Assembly: GCA_026724425.1 (NCBI GenBank)
Contig: JAIUCV010000003.1
Coordinates: 55,879,088-55,943,087, forward strand
Source of the DNA: Erythrophleum ivorense
Lineage: Eukaryota > Streptophyta > Magnoliopsida > Fabales > Fabaceae
Direction of reading: 5' to 3'
DNA length: 64,000 nucleotides
Shown: piece by piece, positions 23,855 to 36,020 of the stretch
Layout: each line of letters begins with the position of its first letter
How positions within the stretch are numbered: the stretch's first letter is position 1
The notes under the pieces: generated by a model
The model's database searches: none
Seen by the model: only the letters and a program-made list of their open reading frames with translations
Told to the model about the DNA's origin: nothing
Position numbers and translations under genes: made by a program

Positions 23855-26800
23855 GTTCTCCGCCTCTGCATTTTCTTTCTTTCGTGAAATTCTGCTCCAC
23901 ACTGCCATTTTTCTGATCAATGACTTCGGTCAGCTCTAGTTCAACAATGACGCTCCATTTTTCACCATACCTAGTCTTCTCGCTTATCTTCCTTCAGATG
24001 GCTGCCTTGCTCTGTGATTTCTTGGCGTGGAATGCGGCAAAGTTTTGGGAAATTTTTCAATTTCTGTTGCTCCCCTGTTGCTGTGTTATTCTCCTTCGGT
24101 TAAATATGTAGCTAAACGTGCTTGTAGTTCCAGCACTGTTCTGTTTTAGGTCACTCGTTTTTAGCCCCTTCTTGTTCGGTCCTTATGGTTCTTTCATGCT
24201 CTGATCTTCATCATTTTTCCTTCCTTATTGCAGCATCTTTAGCTTTGGGCAGCAGCTATAATCATTTTCTCTCAATGATATCCTTGTATTCCAGCTCTAG
24301 TGGTTGGCCGTGGATTTGCATTGGGAGCCTCCATGTGATTTGTAACTTGGATTGGAGGGAGAGGCGTTATGTTCCAAGGGTGTAGGTAAAAAGATTGCAT
24401 CTTTGTTAACTTCCCATTAATTGAGAACCAAAATAAATTCGTTTTTTTTTCTTTTTCTTTTAATATTCTCCTTTTGATTAGTCATGTTGAGAGCTGGGGA
24501 TTATTTTGTGATTAAAGATAAGTGTGCAAAAAAGTGACATTTGGAAGCTACTTATAAGCTTTACTTTTCAAGTTTAATTTTTTAAGGTAAATTTTAAACT
24601 ACTAATGTGGGACTAACTTAACTGAAATTACCTAAGTTAGAGTTGATTTTGTGAGTGAATTGATCACTTGAATATTTATCTTGACAAGTGAAAAATTGAA
24701 TTTTTGTAGTTAATTAACCTTTTTGATACCGGAGGAATTAGTAAATAAGATAGTAGGAATTGATGTAAGTTAGTTCTAGCTAGAGGGTCCATTGGTTGTG
24801 CAGGAAATGTTAAAAAGATGATGAAAAGCAACTTATAAACTAATTTCTTTAAGTTTAATTTGTTAGGGTAAGTTGTGTAATATAGTTGAACATGATAACT
24901 ATTACTTGTTGGTAGGAGTAATGAGAGTCATAATTGATTAAGTTAGAAATTCAACATCAATAACAAGACTTTAATGTAGGATTTAAGAGGGGGGAATTGA
25001 TTGATGATTAATAAAGTTTGCCAAGGTAATGAAGTCTTGTTTAATTGTATTTTTAGGAAGTTTTAGGGGCATCTCCATATTTAGTGCATAGCTGGATGGA
25101 GCAATAGAAAATTTCTTAATGTCTTCTCATATTGTGAGTAAATGATATTTCACCTCATGTTCTATGATTTATACTTGTTTTACTATGCCATTTATATTTT
25201 ATGAAATATCATGATTTCTTGAGTCTTCAATTTCTAGTTGCATAAATGATTTACTGAAAGGTATTTTTAATCAAAGTGAAATCCCTTATTTTTGCAAATA
25301 GTTGATATATGTATAGAATAAATAGGAGAAATTTCGAGAATTTTATTTATAAATTTTTATGTTGATTATTTGGGAGAAATGTTTACATATGAACTGAGTA
25401 CTATAATTTCATACATGAGGAAAATACTTTTATGGAGGATTTAAATATAAGACTTTAGTTGTTAATAGTAGTTCTATTAACTCTTGTTGCATTATGGTTG
25501 ATGCCCCAGCTAGAAGGAGATATAGGAGGTGCTTTATGTGAGTTAAGGATTCACGATGAACTAGTTATTTATCCACGCAGATTGTGTACCTATAAAGAAA
25601 CGGTTATTTATCCATGTGGGCTATGTGTATACAATGACTATTTTGTTTTGATGAGGTCCTTCCAATGGAATTATTTTAAAAAATAAGTTTTTAGAAAATC
25701 ATCAATATAAATTTTCGGAAGTTGCATATTTATCTTATTATTAATATCATTTCTCACTTGTTCATGATTGTGATAACACTAAATATTTATTAAAATATTT
25801 CTGTGTTTGGACATTTATAAATTGTTTATTTTCTTGGGAGGTATGAATCTTTGATCTTAAGATAATGTAATGGACGTATTACAGTATTTCAACCAATAAT
25901 TAAATTATATACTTACTCTTTCCTTTAATTATTAATTAGTTGCATTGTGAGATGTTATTTACATCTTAAGTATTTGGTATGTTAAATACTAGAGTTGATA
26001 TGAGCTGCTTACGGCCACTTAGCGAAGATTGTCATTTCATTGGTGAGCCCTACATTGATCCATGTGGGTGAAGTCTAATTTGATTTATTTTGTGCATTGT
26101 TTTATTATATATATAGATTAGTTTCTACGTAACTTACAGGCAAGTCTAGTTGTGGTATAGTGGATAGGAATGAGAGTGAAGTTCTCTTATATGTTTCAAT
26201 GAAATGATTGTTTGATTGTAGAAATTTTGGAAGGTTCTAATTTTAAGGAAGGCTTTATGAAAATTTCTACACATAGATGAAATTAAAATCACATTGATAA
26301 TTTTTATATGCACTACGGAGTTATTTATATGAAGTAGTTCTCACGTGTTTCATGTACACATTTATATTTTGGAATTTGGAAAAGGTTTGAATTGAGAAAT
26401 GATGCACTTCAGCCATTGGGTGGGACAATATAAGTAAATGATATTTGACACTAGCCATTGTCATGGCCTTGGTTCTGAGGAAAAAGAAATAAATGATGTT
26501 GACTGTTGGATTTAAGCCTTGATAGGAATAATACCTTAATGCCACCTTAAAATTGGGTTGCCATTATCTTCAAAAACAATTTAACGTCGTATATGACATT
26601 CCATTATTAAAGTAATTTTACAATACAAGTAGTGCTTTCAGTGTTAATGGCACCGTCTGCATCTTTGACCCCATTTGACTTTAATTTTACACCAGATTTA
26701 TCAACTTGTCACTAGAAGTGTTTACATAGAGTCGAATTTGATTACATCCTTCAAATGCAAGGATTGAAAATAAAATGATAATTTGGAACACCAATCATTC

Positions 26801-28055
26801 ATAGGGGTTTTGATGGGTAAGACAGCAAAATCATGGGAAAGGAAAATACATTAAGAAACAGGAAGGTGGAGTACCGGGACTTGGGTGTTTCAATGCTAAA
26901 AATATTTGATGAGCGAGCTCACAGGAACTGAAACTGTCTGGATTTGAGTGAGTTTGAAATACAAACATTTTTCTTCCTTGTCATTTATGGATTTCGGTTT
27001 TTAGATCTTACGTTCATTTTTCTTTATTGGGCCTCGACCTAATATGAAAGTGCAAATCACATGGGTCTAGTCCACGGAAAAGTCGTTATCTCTCCAGTAA
27101 AAGTTTCAATAATTAAAGAGTGGGCAATCCAAAAATTTATTTATAAAATATTTGTATACTTAATACATATGAAAACTTTTACATTTTGTGTACTGTGCAT
27201 ATCTTTTTCTTTTAAAAAAAAAATTTACAAAGGAGGCATAAGATTTCGGAAGTTGAAAAATGAAAAAGATATGCGTAAACATCGAATTCAAATATATCAA
27301 GTTTCCCGTGTAGTCAATTGCGCGTAACACATACATAGTCAATTGTGTAGAGAGCTAAGATGCAAAAGCTCTTTGATCTTTTAAAAAATAAAAAATTAAG
27401 TCCCTTAACTTTCACACTTTAAAAAATAAGTTTTCCTTTCTATTTTTCCTTTAACAATGTTAACTCAAATGTCACATGAGATTTTTACTAGCATTAGGGA
27501 TAAATGAAAGTTTACCATGTTAATAACAGGATAAATACATTACCCAAATCTTAAGGGGAAAAAAGATCCCCCAAATACCTAATGACCATCCATGGTTCAC
27601 TGGCAACAAGAATGATCATGAGGAAATGCACGAGACTTCATAGTGACTTCGGTAACAGACGGAACAACCTCAGCCAACTTATTCTTATCTGGTTGGTGGC
27701 AAAAGTTGACAAATTTGGGTTGTGATGATATTAATTCATGTCAAATGAAAATGAATTTCTATTTATTTAAATTATAACCAATGAATTTATTATAAACAAA
27801 TGAACATGTATCTATGTAGAAGTCCAATTGAAACAAGGTATTAATTAGCTAGTATAGTTTTTCGAGTATATATTATTATTTCAGTAGAATTATGGAAGAA
27901 AATCTTACAAAAGGTAATTTATGAACAGGAAGAAAACTTTTCTTTTCGGACAAATAAACCAAACTCAATGGCGTAACAATTTTTTATAACATACCATGAT
28001 TGGCCATATAATCATGCGGATGCCCATTTTTCCAAGACAGCATCAAAAGTCATCA
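23855..28055. other. Intergenic DNA, possible non-coding exons and LTR-like debris
   Basis: 23860-24390 is less AT-rich and holds short plus-strand frames (23920-24111 and 24185-24385) with no recognisable protein. A TTGCAG acceptor-like site at about 24230 and the C/T-rich 5' part could belong to a non-coding transcript. 25400-26130 has the look of LTR DNA, with two similar GTTATTTATCCA(C/T)G blocks at about 25564 and 25605, but no partner copy was found. 26580-28050 contains nothing recognised and ends at the 3' flank of the resistance gene. Confidence 0.3.
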
Positions 28056-31000
28056 TCATAATGAGTATTCCCAAAACTGAATGCAGTCAAGACTAGAGAG
28101 AACGGAAAAAGAATGATGAAACAGGAAATAATTGCGTATCAACCCTGTTGCTGCATCCGATGAGATTGTAAGATCTATGACTGGTTGAAGCCTTGTGTAA
28201 TCAGATTCTGCAAGTGTTTCCAAAATTGAAAGGTCAGGAATGCTCCAAGCTGCACTCCCAATAATATCGCTTCTTTGTAATGATAGTTGTGTCAATAGTG
28301 ACCAGCGTGTAATGCTGTTGGGAACTCTTGTTAATCTATTACAATTGCTGCTACAACATTCCACTTCCATCATTAACTCTTCTTCAAACTCCAATGGTGC
28401 AAGGACACCACTTGGTTCTTCTTTGTTTGCCCTTTCTCTGGTTGCTGATTCATGTATCAATCGTGCAAGTACGCCACGTCGTTTTCTCGCTACTGCTTTT
28501 AGTTTATTGAACGCTCTCCATGGCCTACCATAGGACTTCTCTGTATAATCGGAAAGATATTCAAAATGTTCCTTGAAATTTCCCAACTCAGTTGGAATAT
28601 CTAACCATCGAAGTCTACTAACAAATGGAAGTAAAGATGCCAAACTTCGTGTCAACAATTTTAACTTAGCACTCTCAATATTGCCCATGCACTCTGATAT
28701 CTCCGTGAATGGTACTGACACAATTTTAATTTGAAAGCCAGAGAAAATATTGCTATCATCAGATACAAAGACCTTCACAGTCACTTTCTCGAATGAGAAG
28801 TCGTTGAGATTCAAAAAATTGTTAACTGCCACTAACCCTAAATTTCTCCCTATAATGTTGTCCCCAATGTTTACATGCCTTAGCTCTTTGCAACCATGTA
28901 TCCATACATCGAAAAGCTTCCCCTGGACACTTGAAGAATGAATTTGAGCCAAATTTTCACAACAATTAAGAAGTATACTTTCAATATTTGGGGCCTGAGA
29001 GAGATCTGGGAGTTCAATTAACTTTTTTGAGCCAATTAGATTGATGAGCTGTAAATTTGGAAGATGCTGAAATGAAGAGCAGTACAAATAAATTAGATAA
29101 CTAAACAATTTAATTACGAACTTCTCTCACAACAAAGAAAAAGGAGAGATTGTAAAGGACATGGGCCAATGGTATTTGGAAGGTGACAAGATTCAAGGCA
29201 TAATTAAAAGTCCAAAAAACCTGATTGGCTGTAGGTGATGAAAGTCCCTACTTCCTATAGTTTGCTACAACTATTTAACTATCATTTACAGATATCAAAG
29301 TAAGCTTATGCAATATGGATTATTTGTTCAATATTTAGTGCTTGAGATATATAAAAGTCTAATGAGGTGCTTAGAGTCACAAGAAACAATTCATTTTGGG
29401 TTTAGGAAAAACAATACATACCTGATCTCCATCCCAAAGTTGTCGAAGATCACTATTAGGCATTTCAAGTTCCATAAGATTCTTTGCACAAAAGCTTAAT
29501 GGCACAGATGGTAGAGGATATTCTTCCCAAAAGAAAAGCCTCAATTCTTCAGAAAGATTGTCAAGATCTTCAAAAATATACACATTTGAAGGCTTTCTCC
29601 AATCAGACTTGTAAAATTTAAGGAATCTCAAATCATTCATCTTTTGGAAGGCATTAGCTGTCAATGTAGTCCTTTTTATCTTGCACATATCCAGAGATAT
29701 GTATCGAACTGTCTCAATGCCCTAGTGAGCAAATGAAAGGGAAAAAGATAATAATAAAATAATTAAACCTGTTGCTTTACAGGATCTAAATAAGTAATAC
29801 TATTGTACACTTTATTTAAACATTCTTCCAATTCATTTTATCTCAATAATAAATGAATTTGTTAAAATATATGTACACACATATTTATTTCGTTATATGT
29901 ATCTATTTTGCCAATAAATTTTAATCATTTAGAACATTTGCATATGCTAAATAAATATATTAAATTTTTTTAGATATGCTTTTACCATCAACTTAATTAA
30001 TAGTCAAAACATTGTAATAGGTTTTTGAAAAATTCATATAATCTGTATTGCATAATGAGCAACTAATATGACAGTAAGTTATTTGTCATGCAAATTAATA
30101 TATATTTATAGATAGAAATTAATATTGCATCTAGAGTCAATAAATTTAAAAATCTTTCTCAATCCATAGGCTCTGCCTCAAAGTTTTAAGAGATAAAGTC
30201 TCGTTAATTAAATATCATGACTATAATTAGAAAAGAAAAAAAAAACAACGTTCTGAATACTTTTATGACTTACTAAAAATCTTTCGAGGACTAAAATTGT
30301 ATTTTAGAATAATACATATAACATTAGTCCTAATCATCTACATTTCAAAGTTCAAGGAGATGAATAATGTACATCCCAACGCATGTGTCCTGTTCCAAAC
30401 AATTTCAGTCATTTATTTCAAGGAAGTTTTTTTTTTGGGGAAAAATCTAATTAAAAGAAGAATCTAAACAGAAAAACAAAATTGAAGCACTTCAAGATAA
30501 TATCAAAACTTACCATAGATTTTAACAGCTAATTAAAAACATGTTTTAGACAAATACATATCACTAGGGAAATTCAAAATTTAAGTACATAAAGCAAATA
30601 AGATAAATAATAATAATAACTTAAATTATTACCTTGTTATTCATTAAAAAATGATAAATATCCTCATGCCTCCATAGTCGAATAGGTCTTCTGGGGTCAA
30701 GAATTAATTGTTGTCTAGCAATTTCAAGGGCCATTTCCCTTACAAGACCATGCATCTTAATATCACCAAATTTATCAACTGAAATAAGGGACTTATCTTC
30801 AAGAATACTTATCTCAATATATACAGAAGAGTCATAGAAGTCTCTTATAAATTTCAAAGAAAGATTTTGTGTTTCCCTAGAGAAATATGCTAAGTCAAGA
30901 AATATATTCTTCTGATTGTTATCAAGTCCGTCAAAACTCAATTTTAACACATTAAATATGTCCTTGTGTGGAGCTTGTTTTAGTTTTTCCAAAGCACTTT

Positions 31001-32614
31001 CCCATTCCTCTTTTCTCCTATCATAAAGAAAGCAACCCAACACTACAAGGGCTAATGGGTTTCTTTCACAATAATCCACTACCCATTCTGATAACTCCAT
31101 ATAGCTTTCAAATGGCTCATTTTGCTTAAACGCATTCAAACTAAAAAGATGAAGGGCGTCATGGAAATCCAATTGCTGAACATGATATGTTCTGGATGCA
31201 GAAACATTCTTAAGCACTTGTATATCTCTTGATGTGATAATAATTCTACTTCCTTCTCCAAACCAATCACACACTTTGGTTAAATCCTCAGCTTTTATTA
31301 TGTTGTCCACATCATCAAGCACCAGAAGAATCTTTTTCTGTTGAAGCCTCCTTTTCACAAAAGTAGATTTCATGTTATAGATGTCAATGTCTTTGTCTTT
31401 TAATAATTCTTTAAAACATTCTTCTTGTAACTTGTCCAATCCAATGCTTGCTAGACGTTCTCTTACACTTTCAACAAAGGAGAAAGATTCAAATTGTACT
31501 TTCAACTTTTGAAATACAACTTTAGCAAGTGTGGTCTTACCTATACCACCCATGCCCCATATTCCCACAATGCGAACATCAAATAATAGTTCTTCAATTT
31601 TCTCAATCTGATGATTAATGCCAACTAGTCCCTCGAGATAACATGACGATGTACAATTCAATTTGCTCAAAATATCTTTGACAATTTTTTGAATGAGTTT
31701 GGACTCAGGCCTAGCATAAATGTAGATTGAAAAAAGCATATTTAGTAGATAGAAAAAGAAAAGATAAAAACAACATACTCGAACAATATGTTAGAATCAC
31801 GAAATTAAAATGGATGGCCAAAAGGAAATACCCAATGAAATAAACTAGAAGAATAATTAAAAGTTACCTGATATTCTTTGAATCCCATCCAGAGAGACTT
31901 GCTGATTGGATCAAAGCTTCCCTCCACATCTGTACTTTGTCTGGGTTGTGTTTAAACCTCTGCTTAAGTTTAGTAAACGCATCTTCATAATTCCAACTCT
32001 GTTTGCGTACATCAGATGGATTTACATTGTAAAAAATAGGTATCACAACCCTTCCATATTTATCCTTGCATTCCAGTATCTTAATGAGCTCATCCAAACA
32101 CCACGTTGAAGAAGCATAATCTTTAGAGAAAATAATCACAGATATCTCTGATTCCTCTATTGTTCTCATAAGAACTGGTGATATTTGTTCTCCTTTGTGG
32201 AGTTTGTGATCCATAAAAGTTTGAATATTTGCCTTGCACAATGCTTCGTAAAGATAATTTGTGAAATTGTCACGAGTGTCTTCCCCTCTGAAGCTAAGGA
32301 AGACATCATACTTGGTAGCAGGAGGAGCAACAAGAATATGAGAAGAAGAAGAAGAAATCGTTGAAATTGAAACAACATCATCGTTACAACTAGAAAAAAA
32401 AATCATCAATAAATATTGGGGTTAGTAGCAAATCAAACAAGAAAAATAAAAAGCATGAGCTTATTTAGAAAGTGGGAAGAAGTTACCTATCATCAATAGC
32501 AACATAATGGGTAACATGAAGTGAAGGAGAGATGAATCTGATAGCTTTATAGATTGCTATTGCTAATATGATCAATAAAGCTTCTATAAGCATCAAAGCA
32601 ATGTTTGCATCCAT
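28056..32614 (-). CDS. TIR-NBS-LRR immune receptor with N-terminal membrane anchor, 5 exons, 1012 residues
   Basis: An intracellular immune receptor of the TNL class; TIR domains of this class cleave NAD+ to start cell-death signalling. Proposed exons on the minus strand are 32614-32487, 32389-31868, 31710-30633, 29721-29422 and 29066-28056. All introns have GT/AG borders and the frame stays open to the stop. Residues 5-28 form a hydrophobic segment (LIEALLIILAIAIY). TIR spans about 69-217 with YDVFLSFRGEDTRDNF and the conserved catalytic Glu143 in STWCLDEL. NB-ARC has the P-loop GMGGIGKTT (269-277), kinase-2 ILLVLDDVD (344-352), RNBS-B GSRIIITSRD (370-379), a weak GLPL motif (NPLALVVL, 434) and MHG instead of MHD (536-538). 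LRR-like sequence covers about 577-1012, is short for the class and lacks a clear C-terminal jelly-roll domain. The in-frame ATG at 32409 is intronic in this model. Confidence 0.88.
32487..32614 (-). CDS. First TNL exon: transmembrane signal-anchor
   Basis: 128 bp encoding 42 residues from MDANIALMLIEALLI to THYVAIDD, too short to be found as a free-standing gene. The donor CAG-like border GATGATAG/GTAACT and the next acceptor TTTTTTCTAG/TTGTAACG join in phase, giving DDSCNDDVV at the junction. One hydrophobic helix (about residues 5-22) followed by Lys/Arg suggests a signal anchor that holds the TIR domain in the cytosol. This is a gene-model inference; a transcript has not been seen. Confidence 0.75.
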
Positions 32615-32699
32615 GTAAGAGCAATTTCTTCCTTGAACCTTCAACTTTAGCAACCTGAAACCAAGCCCTCGTCTCTTGGCTTTAACTGCTGAGGAGATG

Positions 32700-32860
32700 G
32701 TATGGTTTGACTTTTGATTAATGTGATAGACAGAGCAAACAAAAGTTTGTGTTTCAAATTAAACATAAATTAGTTTAGACCTGAACGGTCAAAAAGAAAA
32801 AGTCGAGTATACCTTAGATGCCTGTTAATGGTCAACAGGTTAAGCATAGCATAGTCAACA
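32700..32860 (-). promoter_or_regulatory. Cluster of W-box cores upstream of the TNL gene
   Basis: Four TTGAC(C/T) cores lie within 160 bp upstream of the start codon: TTGACT on the plus strand at 32707-32712, and on the minus strand TTGACC at 32792-32787, TTGACC at 32835-32830 and TTGACT at 32858-32853. W-boxes are the binding sites of WRKY factors, which control many defence genes. The hexamer is short and chance matches are common, so function is inference. Confidence 0.5.
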
Positions 32861-33539
32861 ACTTTTCTACCTTGTGCACAATATTTAACTTTTTAAATAT
32901 TCAAGAATTGATTTATAAAATATTTAAATATAACAAAGATAAAAAGAATTAAAATTTATATATTGTATATGTTTTAAATAATATATACGAGTGACAATTA
33001 TTCTATAATTAAGTTTTTAAAATCTTAAAGATTACGATGCATCTAAGTAATATACTTAGGTCCTATAAATATTCATAAAATTTGCCAGTCTGAATCTAAG
33101 TATAGAAATAAAAAATTCAGTTTGGGTTTGGAAATTTTATTGAATAGTTTAAAGATTCAGTTTGAGTAATATGATATTAAACCCGTCTTAAATCAATTTA
33201 ATATGTTAAAAAAATTTAAAACTTTAAAAAGCATTCTCTTTGCTTTGAATAATAATAATAATAGTTATTTGAAACAATTTATATTTTGTTGTAATTTTAG
33301 TATTTTACATAAGTAAATTTTATGTAAATGAGTTTTCAATTTAAAAAGGTTTGTTCACTTTAATTTTTTTTTTTTGGGGTATAAAATGAAAACTTAACTT
33401 TGTTATTTGTTAAAGTATGAGTTCTTAAAATATTTTTTATGGATTTAAAAATAAAATTATAATATTTTATTCATGAGTATTTCTAGATACGCTATAATTT
33501 ATCCTTAAAAAAAATAATACACCCAAAGCAATAGATGTT

Positions 33540-33610
33540 GGGTTAACTATATCATTGTTACACCAAGAAACAAATCATTGTCACTGAGTTAGCATCAAAT
33601 TAAACAAGCA

Positions 33611-33653
<43 letters not shown>

Positions 33654-33960
33654 AACAAGAAAGGGGAGGAAAATGAACTAAAGAGTACAGGGTTATTTAG
33701 AAATTGGGAAAAAAAAGTTATCTATCAACAGCAACAGGATGGGAAATTAGGAGTGAAGATGAAATTAATCTGATTTATAAACTAAACAGCTATTTGTTAA
33801 TATGAGCAGTAAAGCTTCGTTTGCAACCATTTATACCACCTGAAGGGATGAAATGGGGAACGACTAACACAAGTTGGTGTTTTAAATAAAAAAATAAATT
33901 AGTTTATGCCATCATAAATAAATAAATAAAGACTTTTATGGTCAACAAGTCAAGTTTAAC
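33540..33960 (-). pseudogene. Relic 5' end of a second TNL copy
   Basis: This stretch aligns with 32400-32850, the first exon, first intron and promoter of the TNL. Shared landmarks in order are TTATTTAGAAA(G/T)TGGGAA, AGTTA(C)CTATCA, CAGCAACA/ATAGCAACA, TAATATGA(G/T)CA, AAAGCTTC and GTTTGCA. It has lost the open frame, and an AT microsatellite has expanded inside it. The TATGGTCAACA motif of the promoter is still present near 33937. No TIR, NBS or LRR follows, so only the 5' end of a tandem duplicate survives here. Confidence 0.6.
33615..33651. repeat. AT dinucleotide microsatellite
   Basis: About 18 uninterrupted AT units. Confidence 0.95.
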
Positions 33961-35039
33961 CAGTAACTGCAAAGGTTTTGCCACTTTGCGTGTTCCTAAA
34001 AAGTTCAACTAATTAAAAGTCGCCCGTATTTAAATTTCATGAGACCGATATGCTAGTGGCTTTTTTCGTTTTTTGAAAAAGTTACACAGAATAAAATTAT
34101 ATCTAGATATTATCAAAATTTATTGACATTACTATATATTACAAAAAAAATTTCTATTCTTTACTTTATTTCAATAAAATTAATTTTTTATATAAAATAT
34201 ATTACTTTCAAATATAAAATCATTTAGTTACCTTTATTATCATATTAAAATAAAATCTCAATTTCACCTTAAAGCTTAATATCATAGTTATGCCCTACTT
34301 TGGCTTGACATAAACATAGCAAGTAATGAGAGCAAAAGGTAATAATACTTTGAAAAAAAATGATAAGAGTGCTTTCGTGCTCTAGAAAAAAACACGTTTT
34401 GTGCATAAGATTATTAATAAAAAAAAAGTAATATAAAAAGCATTTGTAATATATATTTGGAGAGTCAGATGATTTTTTTAAACAATATCAAATTTAATTT
34501 GATCGAATCACATAAAAGATTAGTGTAGTTCTCTTTGCTAATATAATATTTTTTTCCCTTTTGGACAATCCATTCTTTTTGAGATGACGGCCAATTTAGA
34601 TTTTCAGTTTTTCATCCAAGCGTCCACTTTCCTAATATTAATAACCGTCTGTGTTATATTGAGTAAATTACACTTTTTTTTAGAGAGGTTTAAATTACAT
34701 GGTCTTTCTATCTATTATAAAAATTTACACTTCCCTCCTCTAAATAAAAAGATACAAAGTATATTAACCCCCGACAATAAAAGATAAGTCATAATTATAC
34801 ATATTTTAATCAAAATATGTTTCTATTTATTATCACATAATGTAACAAGTATTGAATATTTGACCAATAAAGAAATAGTTAGTTTTTAAATTTAAAATAA
34901 AATAAATTTTTAGTTTTCAACACAAAAAATCGAAGTAAAAACTATAAAAAAATATTTTTAAATAAGTTATATTTTTAATGAAATCAATAATATTCTTAGG
35001 ATATTTTAGTTATATTTTATTATATATTTTTCATAGTAG
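33961..35039. other. AT-rich intergenic DNA
   Basis: No gene or complete repeat recognised between the TNL relic and the viral insertion. Confidence 0.45.
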
Positions 35040-35268
35040 AAAGGAAGGTTGTTTATTTTAAACATCTCTGAAAAGGAAGAAAAAAACTTTCCTACTAGTT
35101 GTCTGGGCTTACTGGGCGAACCAAAGCCTTGACCTCGGAAAATACCTTAAGAAGCTAAGCTTTCCTCTAAAAAGGAAATGATTACAGCACAGATAGAGTT
35201 GAAGATGAAATATGAATTAGTTTCTAAACTCTACAGGTATGCTTTCAAATAAAATAGCTTCTTGATAA

Positions 35269-35697
35269 ACTAAATTACATTCTGAAAACGCTCATCTTAA
35301 TAGCCTATCTGATCTCATTATAGCTTTAGGAGAAAATCTAGAATATTTCAACAAACGCTTTATAAAACTATTTGAAAGAAATATAGAAGTTAGAACACAG
35401 CAGTTTGAACAGTTAAAAGAATTAATTAGTAAAAAGCCTAAGTCAAAGAATTTAGATTATATTAAGGATCAAAATCAAGAACTTTTAGAGAAAATTATTA
35501 AGCTAGAGGAAAGAATACCAAGTAGTTATAGGATCAACCATTTAGAAACTTTATTAGTAGAAAACAAGCCTAAACAAATAGAACTAGAAACTAAAAAAGC
35601 AGTCCATTTACTTACAGAAAAAGTTAGGGAATTTGAACATCAGCTTAGTGAAGTAAAAGTCTTAGTAAAACAAGTAGAAAAAGTAGTCTATGGTTAA
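35269..35697 (+). pseudogene. Pararetrovirus first ORF, coiled-coil protein, 5' end damaged
   Basis: An open frame of 142 codons ends at the TAA at 35695-35697. It is rich in Lys, Glu and Leu, with heptad-like stretches from about residue 30 to the end, suggesting a coiled coil. No start codon is in frame near its beginning. A short MKYELVSKLY frame just upstream (from about 35205) probably holds the original N-terminus, separated by a frameshift and stops. The family function of the corresponding badnavirus protein is virion association, but this identification is by position and composition only. Confidence 0.55.
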
Positions 35698-36020
35698 TGT
35701 CAGAATTTGAACAAAAAGACTATTATAGAAAAGCCTTAGAAACAGCCCAGAAATATTTAGACGAACCTCAAGGATTTACAACTTATTTAGGAGTATCCAA
35801 TTCAGATAAAACCTACCCAAAACCTTTTAATTTTCAAACAGCTTTTTTGTGTCAACTCTTAGAAAAAGTAGAAAACTTAGAAAGACAAGTAGTAAATTTA
35901 CAAAGCATTCTTAGAAGTGACATAGAAGATTCTCTTAGTGAACGGTTTAGTCAGTTGAAACTACCTTCAGACGGACAACCCATCAAGAAGAAAGTAAAAC
36001 CTACTTGGACTTATTGGTAA
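35697..36020 (+). CDS. Pararetrovirus second ORF, 107 residues, still open
   Basis: The ATG overlaps the preceding stop (TAATG), a translational coupling arrangement typical of badnavirus-like genomes. The frame is intact to TAA at 36020, and the polyprotein ATG follows three bases later. The protein has a basic C-terminus (GQPIKKKVKPTWTYW) and a leucine-rich middle (LLEKVENLERQVVNLQ) that could form a short coiled coil. Members of this position bind nucleic acid or virions in related viruses (established for the family, not shown here). Although open, there is no sign that it is expressed from the host genome. Confidence 0.6.
   Translation: MSEFEQKDYYRKALETAQKYLDEPQGFTTYLGVSNSDKTYPKPFNFQTAFLCQLLEKVENLERQVVNLQSILRSDIEDSLSERFSQLKLPSDGQPIKKKVKPTWTYW

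Noticed and set aside
28240..28941. Plus-strand frames of 60-97 residues opposite the LRR exon
   Set aside because: Antisense shadows of the TNL last exon without domains.
32166..32381. 71-residue minus-strand frame (MMLFQFQRFLLLLLIFLLLL) overlapping the TIR exon
   Set aside because: Out-of-frame shadow of the TIR exon; the hydrophobic run comes from the serine-rich linker read in another frame.
32409..32409. ATG at 32409 as the TNL start
   Set aside because: It lies in the first intron of the preferred model, just before the acceptor CTAG; splicing from the upstream anchor exon keeps the frame and gives the ancestral 5' structure also seen in the relic copy.
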